From: Deinococcus soli (ex Cha et al. 2016)
GTDB lineage: Bacteria > Deinococcota > Deinococci > Deinococcales > Deinococcaceae
Assembly (NCBI RefSeq): GCF_001007995.1
Contig: NZ_CP011389.1
Span: forward strand, 2,704,501-2,768,500
Reading direction: 5' to 3'
DNA: 64,000 bases
The position numbers and the translations under genes were made by a program. Shown here piece by piece: positions 19,282-28,997 of this stretch. The notes beneath the pieces were generated by a model, which saw only the letters and a program-made list of their open reading frames with translations, had not been told where the DNA came from and searched no databases. Every line of letters begins with the position of its first letter. Within the stretch, counting starts at the first letter, position 1.

Positions 19282-20889
19282 TCAGCCGTTCAGCAGGCCG
19301 TCCTCGCGCAGCACGTCCAGAAACGCGTCCACGACCGCCGGGTCGAACTGCCGCCCAGCCTGTTCCCGCAGCGCGTCGGCAGCCGCCTGCACCGACCACG
19401 CCAGTTTGTACGGCCGGGCGCTGACCAGCGCGTCGAAGACGTCCGCGACACTGAAGATCCGCGCCAGCAGCGGAATATCCGGCCCCGAGAGCCGGTCCGG
19501 GTACCCGCCGCCATCCCAGCGTTCATGGTGGTGCCGCACGACCTCGCGGACCTCACGCGGGACGAACATCTCCTCGCGCAGCAGCTGATCCCCGACTTCC
19601 ACGTGCCACTGCATCGCCTCGCGTTCCACCGGCGTCAGCGGCCCGGCCTTGCGCAGCAGCCGGTCATCCACCGCGACCTTGCCGATGTCGTGCAGGTACG
19701 CCCCCCAGCGCAGGTGCTGACGCTGCACGTCACTCAGGCCCAGCTGCCCGGCCAGCCGCAACGCCAGCGTGGTCACGCGGTCAGTGTGACCGAACGTGTC
19801 CCCGTCACGGCTTTCCAGCATGCGGCCCAGGGTGCGTAGCGCCGCCTCGCGCGTGGCGTGCAGGTGCTCGACGCTGTCGGCCCGGTCCAGCGCCTGACTG
19901 ATCCGCTGCGCGACCGTGTCAAGCAGCGTGACCAGTGAACCCGGGACCGGCACGCGCCGCACGAGGTGCATGAGCATCACCACGCCCACCACGCGGCCAT
20001 CCACGCGAAGCGGCGCGGCGAGCCCGGTGAAGACGTGCGTCGCGTCCGCCCGGCGGGCCGACCAGGACTGGTAATCCGCGGCCACCTGCGTGCGGCCGGT
20101 CCGCAGCACCTCGCCGATCAGGCCGGTCGGGGACGGACGGGCAGACAGCACGTGGCGGGTCGCGTCCTGACCCTCGGGGTGCCCGGCCAGCACGGACAGC
20201 TGCACCTGCCCCAGGCTGTCCAAGACGACCACGGCGCCCACCGTGAAGCCCGACAGGTCCACCAGGGTCTGCACGGCCCGCTGCCCGATCTCCTCCGGAC
20301 TGCTGAGGTCCGCGAGTTCCGCCGACAGCTGCGCCAGCTGCTCGAACTGTCGCGCGGCGGCCTGCGCCTCCTCCAGCGCGCGAGCGCGCGAATACGCCAC
20401 GCTGGCCGCCTGCCCCAGCAGCGTCAGGGCCTGCGCCTCACCGCTGCCGAACTGGGTGTCCTGCGCCAGCCGGTTGACCGACAGCACCCCCAGCACCTGG
20501 CCGTCCGGGTCGAGCAGCGGCACGCCCAGGTACGTGTGCGGTATGGGCTGACCCGAGACGTACACCGTCTGCGGGTCACGGTCCGTGCGGGGAATCAGGG
20601 TTGCCTGCCCGGACTGCACGACCCGCCACGCCAGCCCCTGCCCGCGTGGCAGGTGACGGCCCACGGCGACCTGCCGGTGCTCACCGGCCGCCGCGACGAT
20701 CTCCAGCTCATCCGTGTCCGGGCGGTACAGCAGCGCCAGCGCCGAGCCTGCCCCGGTGATCTCCAGTGCCAGGGTCACGCACTGCTCGAACATGTCCCCG
20801 CTGGACTGCGTGAGCAGCACCAGCGTCTGCGCTTCCAGCGCGGGCCGCAGGGTCTCCGGCAGGCCGGGCAGCAGCGGATCACGGGTCAC
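19282..20889 (-). CDS. GAF-GAF-HD-GYP protein (putative cyclic-di-GMP phosphodiesterase)
   Basis: 535 residues. Two GAF domains (about 20-170 and 190-340) precede an HD-GYP domain (about 350-530) with HDIGKVAVDD, HHHERWDGGGYP and the GYP triad intact. It is predicted to hydrolyse cyclic-di-GMP in response to a ligand or redox signal sensed by GAF. The start is GTG 20889, and its GTGA overlaps the stop of a short upstream ORF. The protein is soluble, with no TM segments. Confidence 0.92.
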   Translation of the reverse strand: MTRDPLLPGLPETLRPALEAQTLVLLTQSSGDMFEQCVTLALEITGAGSALALLYRPDTDELEIVAAAGEHRQVAVGRHLPRGQGLAWRVVQSGQATLIPRTDRDPQTVYVSGQPIPHTYLGVPLLDPDGQVLGVLSVNRLAQDTQFGSGEAQALTLLGQAASVAYSRARALEEAQAAARQFEQLAQLSAELADLSSPEEIGQRAVQTLVDLSGFTVGAVVVLDSLGQVQLSVLAGHPEGQDATRHVLSARPSPTGLIGEVLRTGRTQVAADYQSWSARRADATHVFTGLAAPLRVDGRVVGVVMLMHLVRRVPVPGSLVTLLDTVAQRISQALDRADSVEHLHATREAALRTLGRMLESRDGDTFGHTDRVTTLALRLAGQLGLSDVQRQHLRWGAYLHDIGKVAVDDRLLRKAGPLTPVEREAMQWHVEVGDQLLREEMFVPREVREVVRHHHERWDGGGYPDRLSGPDIPLLARIFSVADVFDALVSARPYKLAWSVQAAADALREQAGRQFDPAVVDAFLDVLREDGLLNG

Positions 20890-20945
20890 GCGATCCGCCC
20901 GGGGATGGATCGCCGGGAGGGACTCCGGCGACGCGGGTGTGGCAT
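20886..20945 (-). CDS. Possible leaderless 19-codon upstream ORF coupled to the HD-GYP gene
   Basis: On the minus strand TAGCGT (20957-20952) is followed after 6 nt by ATG (20945-20943). The Arg/Pro/Ser-rich ORF of 19 codons ends in TGA at 20886-20888, overlapping the GTG start of the HD-GYP gene. This fits a leaderless start with termination-reinitiation. Confidence 0.35.
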   Translation of the reverse strand: MPHPRRRSPSRRSIPGRIA

Positions 20946-21060
20946 GCCTTCACGCTAGCGCGACTGACCCGCCGCGCACCACTCCCCCCCGTCAGACGTG
21001 TGCCCGGTCCGGCACAGCCCCCGGCGCGGCGGCCGGGGGCGATCGTTCAGCGCGGCGGGG

Positions 21061-22578
21061 TCACTCCCACTCGATGGTGGCCGGCGGCTTGCCCGTGATG
21101 TCGTACACGACGCGGTTGATCTCGTGCACCTGGTTCACGATGCGGTTACTCATGGTCGCCAGGAACTCGTACGGAAGGCGGGCCCATTCGGCGGTCATGA
21201 AGTCGTCGGTGGTCACGGCCCGCAACGCCGCCGTGTACGAGTACGTGCGCTCGTCGCCCATCACGCCGACCGACTGGATGGGCGTGAGGATCGCCAGCGC
21301 CTGCGAGCAGCCGTCATACAGGCTGAACTCGCGCAGACCGCTGATGAAGATGTCGTCCACGCGCCGCAGGATGTCCAGCTTCTCCTCGCTGATCGCGCCC
21401 AGGCAGCGGATCGCCAGCCCCGGCCCCGGGAAGGGGTGACGCATACGGATGTGATCGGGCAGGCCCAGCAGGCGCGCGATTTCACGGACCTCGTCCTTGA
21501 ACAGCGTGCGGAACGGTTCGACCAGCTTGAACGCGAGGTCGTCGGGCAGGCCGCCCACGTTGTGGTGGCTCTTGATGTTCGCGGCGCCCTCGCCCCCGGC
21601 GGACTCGATCACATCCGGGTACAGGGTGCCCTGCGCCAGGAAGTCGAAGGGACCGTACGCGCGGGCCTCGCGTTCGAAGGCGCGGATGAATTCCCGGCCG
21701 ATGATCTTGCGCTTCTGTTCAGGGTCCGAGACGCCGTCCAGCGCCGCCATGAACTCCGCGCGGGCGTCCACGGTCACGAGGTTCACGCCCAGCGGTTTCA
21801 GGGCCGCCTCGACCTGCTCGCGCTCGCCGAGGCGCAGCAGGCCGTGGTCGATGAACACCGCCGTCAGCTTCTCCCCGACCGCTTTTGCAAGCAGCAGGCC
21901 CAGCGTGCTGGAATCCACGCCGCCGCTGATCGCCAGCAGCACCCGGCCGTCCCCCACCTGCGCCTGCACGTCCGATACCAGCTCGTCGATGATGTGCTCG
22001 GCGGTCCAGTCGCGCGTCACGCCGCAGATCTCCAGGAAGTTCGCCAGCAGCTGCCCGCCCTTGGGGGTGTGCACGACTTCCGGGTGGAACTGCACGCCGT
22101 AGCGGCGCGTCTCGCGGTTCTCGATGGCGGTGACCGGGGTGTCCTCGGTCTGCGCCACGACCTCGTACCCGGCGGGCAGCTGCGTGACCGAGTCGCTGTG
22201 GCTCATCCAGGCGACGAACTCACCCTGGATGCCCTCGAACAGCTGCCCGCCGTACTGCGTCAGGTCGGCCTTGCCGTACTCGCGTTTCCCGGCGCGCTTC
22301 ACGTCCCCGCCCGCCTGCTGCGCGAGGTACTGCATGCCGTAACACACGCCCAGCACCGGAATGTCCAGATCCAGTACGCCCGGCGCGGGCTTCGGGGCCG
22401 CCTCGTCATAGACGCTGCTGGGGCCGCCCGACAGCACGATCCCCTGCGGCTTCTCCCGCAGGATGCGCTCCAGGGGCGCGCTGCCGGGCAGGATCACGCT
22501 GTACGCCCCGAGTTCACGGAAGCGGCGCGCGATCAGACGCGTGAACTGACTGCCAAAATCCAGAATAACGACGCTCAT
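21061..22578 (-). CDS. guaA: GMP synthase (glutamine-hydrolysing)
   Basis: 505 residues from ATG 22578. A GTG six codons upstream (22596) overlaps the CAGAAT -10 hexamer (minus, 22587-22592), so the ATG is preferred. The class I glutamine amidotransferase domain (1-190) has the nucleophile in GVCYGMQ and the catalytic His/Glu in QFHPEV. The ATP-pyrophosphatase domain has SGGVDSST. The C-terminal dimerisation domain ends in ATIEWE. It converts XMP to GMP. Confidence 0.97.
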   Translation of the reverse strand: MSVVILDFGSQFTRLIARRFRELGAYSVILPGSAPLERILREKPQGIVLSGGPSSVYDEAAPKPAPGVLDLDIPVLGVCYGMQYLAQQAGGDVKRAGKREYGKADLTQYGGQLFEGIQGEFVAWMSHSDSVTQLPAGYEVVAQTEDTPVTAIENRETRRYGVQFHPEVVHTPKGGQLLANFLEICGVTRDWTAEHIIDELVSDVQAQVGDGRVLLAISGGVDSSTLGLLLAKAVGEKLTAVFIDHGLLRLGEREQVEAALKPLGVNLVTVDARAEFMAALDGVSDPEQKRKIIGREFIRAFEREARAYGPFDFLAQGTLYPDVIESAGGEGAANIKSHHNVGGLPDDLAFKLVEPFRTLFKDEVREIARLLGLPDHIRMRHPFPGPGLAIRCLGAISEEKLDILRRVDDIFISGLREFSLYDGCSQALAILTPIQSVGVMGDERTYSYTAALRAVTTDDFMTAEWARLPYEFLATMSNRIVNQVHEINRVVYDITGKPPATIEWE

Positions 22579-22665
22579 CGTCCCCGATTCTGTCACGCGC
22601 CCGGGCCGCGGGCGTCCCGGCGGGACAGACGAGCGCCCGGCCCGCCGCGTGACACGGCGACCGGC

Positions 22666-24726
22666 TCAGCGGTCCAGGTCGATGGTCACCGGCTGCGAAC
22701 GCGGCACCGTGACCGTCATGCTGCCCGGCGCGAACCCGTCCACGACCACCCGAACGCGGTACGTTCCCGGCACAGGGAACGTCACGCGGCCCGGCGCGGT
22801 CCCCAGCGACGCCCCCGGCGCGAGGTTCGCCTCCTTCGGGGACTGCTCGACGGACAGGCGCGCCGTGGCGCCCGCCACGCCACGCACCGTGAACTGCACC
22901 GTCTGCGCCTGAGGCGCGGCGGAGGCGTCTGCCCCGCCGGACGCCGCACCCGCCCCGGACACCTGCGGCACGCTGGCGGGTGTCACCGGACCGGCCCCAC
23001 GCGCCTGCACGACCCGCGTGAGAAGCAGCGCCATCCCCACGAACGCGGCGACCAGTACCACCCAGAACAGCGCCCGCCACACCAGCGGACGGCGCGTCCG
23101 CACCGGCGCCGGGGCCTCCCGCACCACCCGCCAGGAATCGTCCTCGTCCCAGCCGATCCGGATCGGTTCGCCCACCCGCCGCCGCGCAGGCAGCGCCCCG
23201 ACCGGCACCTCCGCGGCCGGGCCCTGATCCTCCCCGGCCGCCGGGTCGCCGGGCAGCGGCGCGCGGCGCAGCGATTCCGGCAGGCGCGGCACCTCGCGGA
23301 TCTGCACCCCGCTGCGCGGCGCGGGCGCGTCCGTCTCCCATTCCGGCAGGTCGTCGAAGCCGATCTGGATCGGGGCGGGCGCCACGGGCGGCTCCTGCGT
23401 GCGCTGCTCCTGCTGACGCTGCTCCAGTCGCTGCGCCCGGCGTTCGGCGGCGGCCTGGGCGTCCCGCTGCGCGTGCTCCTGCCGCGCCTCATGCTCGCGG
23501 CGGCGGCGTTCCTGCGACGACAGAGGCCCCCCGGTTCCTGCCGGTTGCGCAGGCACGTCCGGCAGGACCGGCGGCTCTGCCGGGGCAGATCCTTTCGGCG
23601 CTCCGGCCTGCCCGGTCCCGGCGGCGGGCGCGGGGATGGCCCCGTCGCCCAGCACGATCGGCGTGCCGTCATGCGCGGGCGCGTCCGCTGCCACCGGCAC
23701 GTCAGCCGTGATCCCCGTGCCCCTGGCGTCCGGCAGGATCGCCGCAGCGGGCGGCAGCGTGGGACCGTCAGCTGGAACGACCGGGGCCAGAGCAGATGCC
23801 GGGACGGCCTCCACACTGGCCGCAACAGTGGCCGCAGTGGCCGTCGGGACGGGGGTGGTCAGCTCGTCCGGTGCGGCCGCCTCGCGCGTGGCGCCCAGGC
23901 CCGGCAGGCGGAAGCGGCTGCCCCGCCCGCGCCGCCCACGCGCCTCCGGGGCGTCCCCGGCGGGGGGCGTGTTCGGGGCGGGCTGGGCCGGGGTGGCCTG
24001 CACCGAGGCCACCTGCACCGTGGCCACCTGCACGGAGGGTGCCTGAGAGAACGCCGTGGGGGCCGCCGCCGTCGGGGTGGGGTCCGTCAGGGCCGGGACC
24101 GGCTCGGGGGTGACCGGTGTGGTGGCGGCAGACGCACCGGGGGCCGCCTCCGTGTGCTCCGGCGTGTCGGGCGCGGCGCGCAGTTGCGTGGTGGGAGCGT
24201 GCAGCAGGCGCAGCGCCGCGCGGGCGTCCAGGGTGCCCGGCGCGTCCAGCAGGGGCCGCAGCGCGCCCGGCACGCCGCCCATCTCGTGCAGGATGACCGC
24301 CAGGGCGTACAGGTCGTCGGCGGGCCGCGCGTCGCCACCCCAGGGCAGGCCCGCCCCGGCCAGGCGGACCTCGCCGTCTACGCTCCACAGCTGCGAAGCA
24401 CTCAGGCCGCCGTGGACTACGCCCCGCCCGTGCAGCGCCGCGAGGGCCGCGAGCGCGCCGCGTGCCGTGAGGTCCGGGTCCTGCGCGGGCCGCGCCTGCA
24501 GCGGCAGTTCCGTCACCATGAACGCCTCCCCGGCGACCAGCACGCACTCCGCGAAGGGCAGCACGCCCGGGTGGGCGGGCAGGTCAGGCAGTGGCAGCGG
24601 GCCGGGCAGGCCGTGCAGCAGGACCGGCATGCCGGTCAGGCGGTCCGTGGCACGCAGCGTCCGCACCGGACTGTTCATCCGGCCCGGCAGGTCACGCGCG
24701 GCCACATAGGGGCCAAGGGGCTTCAC
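22666..24726 (-). CDS. Membrane-anchored pseudokinase with C-terminal PEGA-like domain
   Basis: 686 residues from GTG 24726, which lies 7 nt from a minus-strand TATACT (24734-24739). The ORF is open further upstream, but that would cross this promoter. Residues about 1-180 have a protein-kinase-like fold pattern. The HRD loop reads HGGLSASQL (105-113) and the DFG position reads LAGAG (122-126), so both catalytic Asp residues are missing. A long Pro/Ala linker and a charged coiled coil (about 440-480) follow, then a TM helix (about 560-580). The end is a beta-rich PEGA-like domain with VPGTYRVRVVVDGF. It is likely a scaffold or sensor rather than an enzyme. Confidence 0.75.
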   Translation of the reverse strand: MKPLGPYVAARDLPGRMNSPVRTLRATDRLTGMPVLLHGLPGPLPLPDLPAHPGVLPFAECVLVAGEAFMVTELPLQARPAQDPDLTARGALAALAALHGRGVVHGGLSASQLWSVDGEVRLAGAGLPWGGDARPADDLYALAVILHEMGGVPGALRPLLDAPGTLDARAALRLLHAPTTQLRAAPDTPEHTEAAPGASAATTPVTPEPVPALTDPTPTAAAPTAFSQAPSVQVATVQVASVQATPAQPAPNTPPAGDAPEARGRRGRGSRFRLPGLGATREAAAPDELTTPVPTATAATVAASVEAVPASALAPVVPADGPTLPPAAAILPDARGTGITADVPVAADAPAHDGTPIVLGDGAIPAPAAGTGQAGAPKGSAPAEPPVLPDVPAQPAGTGGPLSSQERRRREHEARQEHAQRDAQAAAERRAQRLEQRQQEQRTQEPPVAPAPIQIGFDDLPEWETDAPAPRSGVQIREVPRLPESLRRAPLPGDPAAGEDQGPAAEVPVGALPARRRVGEPIRIGWDEDDSWRVVREAPAPVRTRRPLVWRALFWVVLVAAFVGMALLLTRVVQARGAGPVTPASVPQVSGAGAASGGADASAAPQAQTVQFTVRGVAGATARLSVEQSPKEANLAPGASLGTAPGRVTFPVPGTYRVRVVVDGFAPGSMTVTVPRSQPVTIDLDR

Positions 24727-24836
24727 GGCCCGCAGTATAGGCTGGCGTCCGCCCGGTCCGGCGCGCACAGGCGGCGGGGCGCAGTGTGACCGCGTGGCTT
24801 GCCGCGCCCCGCGCTTTGCGCTACTAATTGCGGGAT

Positions 24837-25886
<1,050 letters not shown>

Positions 25887-25920
25887 CCGCCGCGCGTCTC
25901 CACGGGGCGGGGGGCAGGCC

Positions 25921-26565
25921 GTGAGCGCCGCGACCCTCGCCCCGGCCGGTGCCGAACGCACGAAGACCCGCCTGCTGGAACTCGTCAAGCGGCACGGCGC
26001 GCAGACCGCGCAGGACCTCGCGCAGCGGCTGGACGTCAGCGTGCCCGCCGCGCGGCGCCACCTGAGCGACCTGCAGGAGCAGGGCCTGCTGGAGGTCCGC
26101 ACCGAACGGCCCGGCGGGCGCGGACGGCCCCAGCACGTGTTCGTCCTGACCGACCGGGGCGAGGCGGCCTTCCCGAAGACGTACTCCAGCCTGTGCGTGG
26201 ACGTCCTGCGCCACATCGAGGGCCTGTTCGGCGAGGACGCCCTGCTGCAGGTCCTCGACGCCCGCAACGCCGAGATCGCCGGGCGGCTGCGCGCCGACCT
26301 GCCCGCCGACCGGCCGCTGGGCGAGCGGGTGCAGGCCCTGGTGGGCCGCCTGAACGAGCACGGCTTCGACGCCACCGCCGAGCAGGACGACCAGGGCGGG
26401 TGGGTGTTCACGCAGCGCAACTGCCCGAACCTGACGGTCGCGCGGCAGTACGCGCAGCTGTGCAGCGCCGAAATCACGCTGTACACCGACCTGCTGGGCG
26501 TGCCCGTCGCCCGCGACACCCGCATCGCCTGCGGGCAGGCCTGCTGCCGCTACCGGGTCGGGTAA
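25921..26565 (+). CDS. SufR-like iron-sulfur-sensing transcriptional regulator
   Basis: 214 residues. A winged HTH lies at about 15-75 (AQDLAQRLDVSVPAARRHL). The C-terminal sensory domain has Cys168, Cys181, Cys204, Cys208 and Cys209. The C-x12-C spacing of the first pair matches SufR-type cluster ligands. It probably represses Fe-S assembly genes when holding a cluster. The start is GTG 25921, 34 nt after mrp. It is likely cotranscribed with mrp and the 2H phosphoesterase gene. Confidence 0.8.
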   Translation: MSAATLAPAGAERTKTRLLELVKRHGAQTAQDLAQRLDVSVPAARRHLSDLQEQGLLEVRTERPGGRGRPQHVFVLTDRGEAAFPKTYSSLCVDVLRHIEGLFGEDALLQVLDARNAEIAGRLRADLPADRPLGERVQALVGRLNEHGFDATAEQDDQGGWVFTQRNCPNLTVARQYAQLCSAEITLYTDLLGVPVARDTRIACGQACCRYRVG

Positions 26566-26570
26566 CGGCC

Positions 26571-27167
26571 GTGACCGAGTTCCTGCCCGCGCTGGACGAC
26601 GCGCCCAGCCCGCTGTACTCCATCGTGGCGTGGCCGCCCGAGGCGCTCGACAGCTGGCTGCGCCGCCTCCAGGACCGCCTGAACGTGCGGGGCTTCGGCC
26701 TGCCGCACCTGAACGTCCGCGCGCCCTTCCAGACGAGCCTGCGCAGCGCCGATCTGGTCGCCACCTGCCGCGACGTGCTGCGCGGCCAGGAGGCGCTGGA
26801 CGTGCAGGTGCGCGGCTGGAAGCAGCTGCCGGGCGTGATCTTCCTGGAGTGCGAACTGAGTCCGCAGCTGCGCGCCCTGCACGACCGGAGCCTGACGATC
26901 GGCCCGAGCAGCCGCGCCCGCTACGACGGCCCGGAGTACCGCCCGCACCTGACGCTGGCGCTGGGCGTGCTGAAGTGGGCCGAGCCGGTCCTGTGGGAGG
27001 AGATCCGCGACCTGACGCCGCCCGTCACGCACTTCCGGGTGGAGGCCCTGAGTCTCACGAAGGAACATCGGGGCGAGGTGCAGGAACTGCACACCTTCCC
27101 GCTGCTGGACCTGCCGCCCGCCGACCCGCCCGGCGTGGAGCACGGCGCCGAGGTGGCCCCCAGCTGA
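26571..27167 (+). CDS. 2'-5' RNA ligase / 2H phosphoesterase superfamily protein
   Basis: 198 residues. There are two H-x-[ST]-like motifs: PHLNVRAPF (about 45-53, an Asn at the usual Thr/Ser position) and PHLTLALG (about 124-131). The fold family acts on 2'-5' or cyclic phosphodiester bonds in RNA. The GTG start at 26571 is 5 nt after the SufR-like stop codon. The substitution in the first motif may change activity. The reason for its linkage to Fe-S genes is unknown. Confidence 0.78.
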   Translation: MTEFLPALDDAPSPLYSIVAWPPEALDSWLRRLQDRLNVRGFGLPHLNVRAPFQTSLRSADLVATCRDVLRGQEALDVQVRGWKQLPGVIFLECELSPQLRALHDRSLTIGPSSRARYDGPEYRPHLTLALGVLKWAEPVLWEEIRDLTPPVTHFRVEALSLTKEHRGEVQELHTFPLLDLPPADPPGVEHGAEVAPS

Positions 27168-27189
27168 CGGGCACGCCCACCGGGCGCAG

Positions 27190-28272
27190 TCACTCGCGGG
27201 TGATGACGTACACGTCCACGTTGCGGGTCTGCCTCAGCACCGAGCGGATGATGTCCCCCCGCAGGACTTCCTCCCAGCGGGAGCGGCTGCTCTCACCCAG
27301 CACGACCTGCGTGGCCTGCGCGGCCTGCACGTGCCGGATCAGGGTGGCCGCCACGCCGCCCGCCGGGTCGAGCACGATGAATTCGCCGCCCAGCGCGACC
27401 GTGACCGCGCGGAAGGTGTCGAGCAGCCGCGCGCGTTCGGCACTGATCCGCCCGGACCGCACGGTCACGACCTGAAGGTCGGCGTGCAGGCGCTGCGCGA
27501 GCTGCCCGCCGCGGCGGATCAGGCGCGCGCCGGTCTCCTCGGCGGCCACGGCGACCACCACCCGCTCCTGTACGCCCAGGCCGGTGCCCTGGCCCGCCCC
27601 CAGATCGGCCGCGCCCTGCTCGACGACGTGCGCCACCTGCCGCAGCGCCAGTTCCCGCAGCGCCGTCAGGTTCGGCAGCGTGAAGAAGTTCGTCAGGGCG
27701 TGCTCGGCCCGCTCCGCGCCGTACACCGCGCCGGACCGCACCCGCTCACGCAGGTCAGCGGGCGTCAGGTCCACCAGCACCAGTTCGTCCGCGCCGCCCA
27801 GCACGGCGTCCGGGATGCGCTCGCGGACGCGCACGCCAGTCAGGCGCGCCACCGTGTCGTGCAGGGACTCCAGGTGCTGCACGTTCACGGTGGACAGCAC
27901 GTTCACGCCCGCGTCCAGCAGCGCCTCGACGTCCATCCAGCGTTTCTCGCGGGCGCTGCCCGGCGCGTTCGAGTGCGCCAGTTCATCCACGAGCACCACG
28001 TCCGGACGGCGCGCGATCAGGCCCGCCACGTCCAGTTCACCCAGCGTCACGCCGCCCCGCACGACCTCCAGGCGCGGGAAGACCGGCAGGCCCGCCGCGG
28101 CCGCCTGCGTGAACGCCCGCCCGTGCGTCTCCAGCACGCCGATCAGGGCGTCCTCGCCGCGTTCCAGGCGGTCGCGCAGTTCGTTGAGCGCGCGGGTGGT
28201 CTTCCCGACCCCCGCCGCCATGCCCACGAACACCCGGTGCCGCCCCCGCGCCGGGCGGGGAGCGCCGGGCAT
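27190..28272 (-). CDS. kdpD: Short KdpD: N-terminal KdpD plus USP domains, no kinase
   Basis: 360 residues. The KdpD N-terminal domain (1-215) has the P-loop GMAAGVGKTT (17-26) and VDELAHSNAPG. A universal-stress-protein-like domain (about 225-360) follows. The four-TM, GAF, HisKA and HATPase modules of full-length KdpD are missing. The stop is clean, and the convergent 2H gene follows directly, so no decayed kinase part lies downstream. Short KdpD forms are known in Anabaena and D. radiodurans. It sits last in kdpFABCD and may bind cyclic-di-AMP as in other KdpD-USP proteins (inference). Confidence 0.92.
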   Translation of the reverse strand: MPGAPRPARGRHRVFVGMAAGVGKTTRALNELRDRLERGEDALIGVLETHGRAFTQAAAAGLPVFPRLEVVRGGVTLGELDVAGLIARRPDVVLVDELAHSNAPGSAREKRWMDVEALLDAGVNVLSTVNVQHLESLHDTVARLTGVRVRERIPDAVLGGADELVLVDLTPADLRERVRSGAVYGAERAEHALTNFFTLPNLTALRELALRQVAHVVEQGAADLGAGQGTGLGVQERVVVAVAAEETGARLIRRGGQLAQRLHADLQVVTVRSGRISAERARLLDTFRAVTVALGGEFIVLDPAGGVAATLIRHVQAAQATQVVLGESSRSRWEEVLRGDIIRSVLRQTRNVDVYVITRE

Positions 28273-28305
28273 CGCCAGCCGCTCGGGTTCAGGCGGCGTG
28301 ACGAC

Positions 28306-28932
28306 TCACCGTCCCAGCCGGTCCAGGGCGAGGTTCAGTTCCAGCACGTTCACGCCGGGTTGCCCCAGGCCCAGCACGCCCCGCTCGGTGTGGTCACGGA
28401 CCAGCGCCTGCACCTGCGCGTCCGTCAGGCCGCGCGCGCGCGCCACCCGCGCCACCTGCACCGCCGCGCCCGCCAGGGACACGTGCGGGTCGAGGCCGCT
28501 GCCGCTCGCGGTGAGCAGATCTGCCGGAATCTGCGTGACGGGGATGTTCTCCCGCGCGGCGATCGCCTGCGCCTGGGCCTGCACGCGCTCGCGCAGCGCG
28601 GGGTTACTCACGGCGAGGTTGCTGCCCGACGCGTTCACCGGGTCGTAGCCGCTCCCGGCGGCGCTGGGCCGCCCGATGAAGTACCGGTCCCCCGTGAAGG
28701 GCTGCCCGATCAGCGCCGAGCCCACCACACGGCCGTCCTCGCGGATCAGGGACCCGGTCGCCTGCGCGGGAAACAGCGTGCCACCCAGCGCGGTCGTCAC
28801 CGCCGGGTACGCGAGGCCGCCCAGCACCAGCCACAGCGCCGAGAAGCGCAGCCACGCACTCCACCCCGGCTGGGGCGCGTCAGAAAAGGTTGGTTCGGGA
28901 AGGGCAGGGGAGGGCATGTCGTTCAGGGTCAT
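28306..28932 (-). CDS. kdpC: K+-transporting ATPase subunit C
   Basis: 208 residues. One N-terminal TM segment lies at about 28-48, followed by the KdpC soluble domain with SALIGQPFTGDRYFIGRPS and SNLAVSNPAL. KdpC is the inner-membrane chaperone-like subunit that stabilises ATP binding in KdpFABC. It is 33 bp upstream of kdpD and 65 bp after kdpB. Confidence 0.95.
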   Translation of the reverse strand: MTLNDMPSPALPEPTFSDAPQPGWSAWLRFSALWLVLGGLAYPAVTTALGGTLFPAQATGSLIREDGRVVGSALIGQPFTGDRYFIGRPSAAGSGYDPVNASGSNLAVSNPALRERVQAQAQAIAARENIPVTQIPADLLTASGSGLDPHVSLAGAAVQVARVARARGLTDAQVQALVRDHTERGVLGLGQPGVNVLELNLALDRLGR

Positions 28933-28997
28933 GATGAAACCTCTTGGGGAGTGCGAGGTGGGGGAACGGTCCCCCGGACCTCGCCGGGAGGGAGTGC

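Noticed and set aside
20998..24789. Plus-strand ORF of more than 1200 codons
   Set aside because: It is antisense to guaA and the pseudokinase gene, composed of Arg/Gly/His-rich shadow sequence typical of the complementary frame in GC-rich DNA. Both minus-strand genes have clear family motifs.
27190..27300. kdpD as a frameshifted pseudogene
   Set aside because: The stop is clean after a complete USP domain, no kinase-domain remnant lies in any frame downstream, and a separate intact gene follows directly. A natural short KdpD is more likely.
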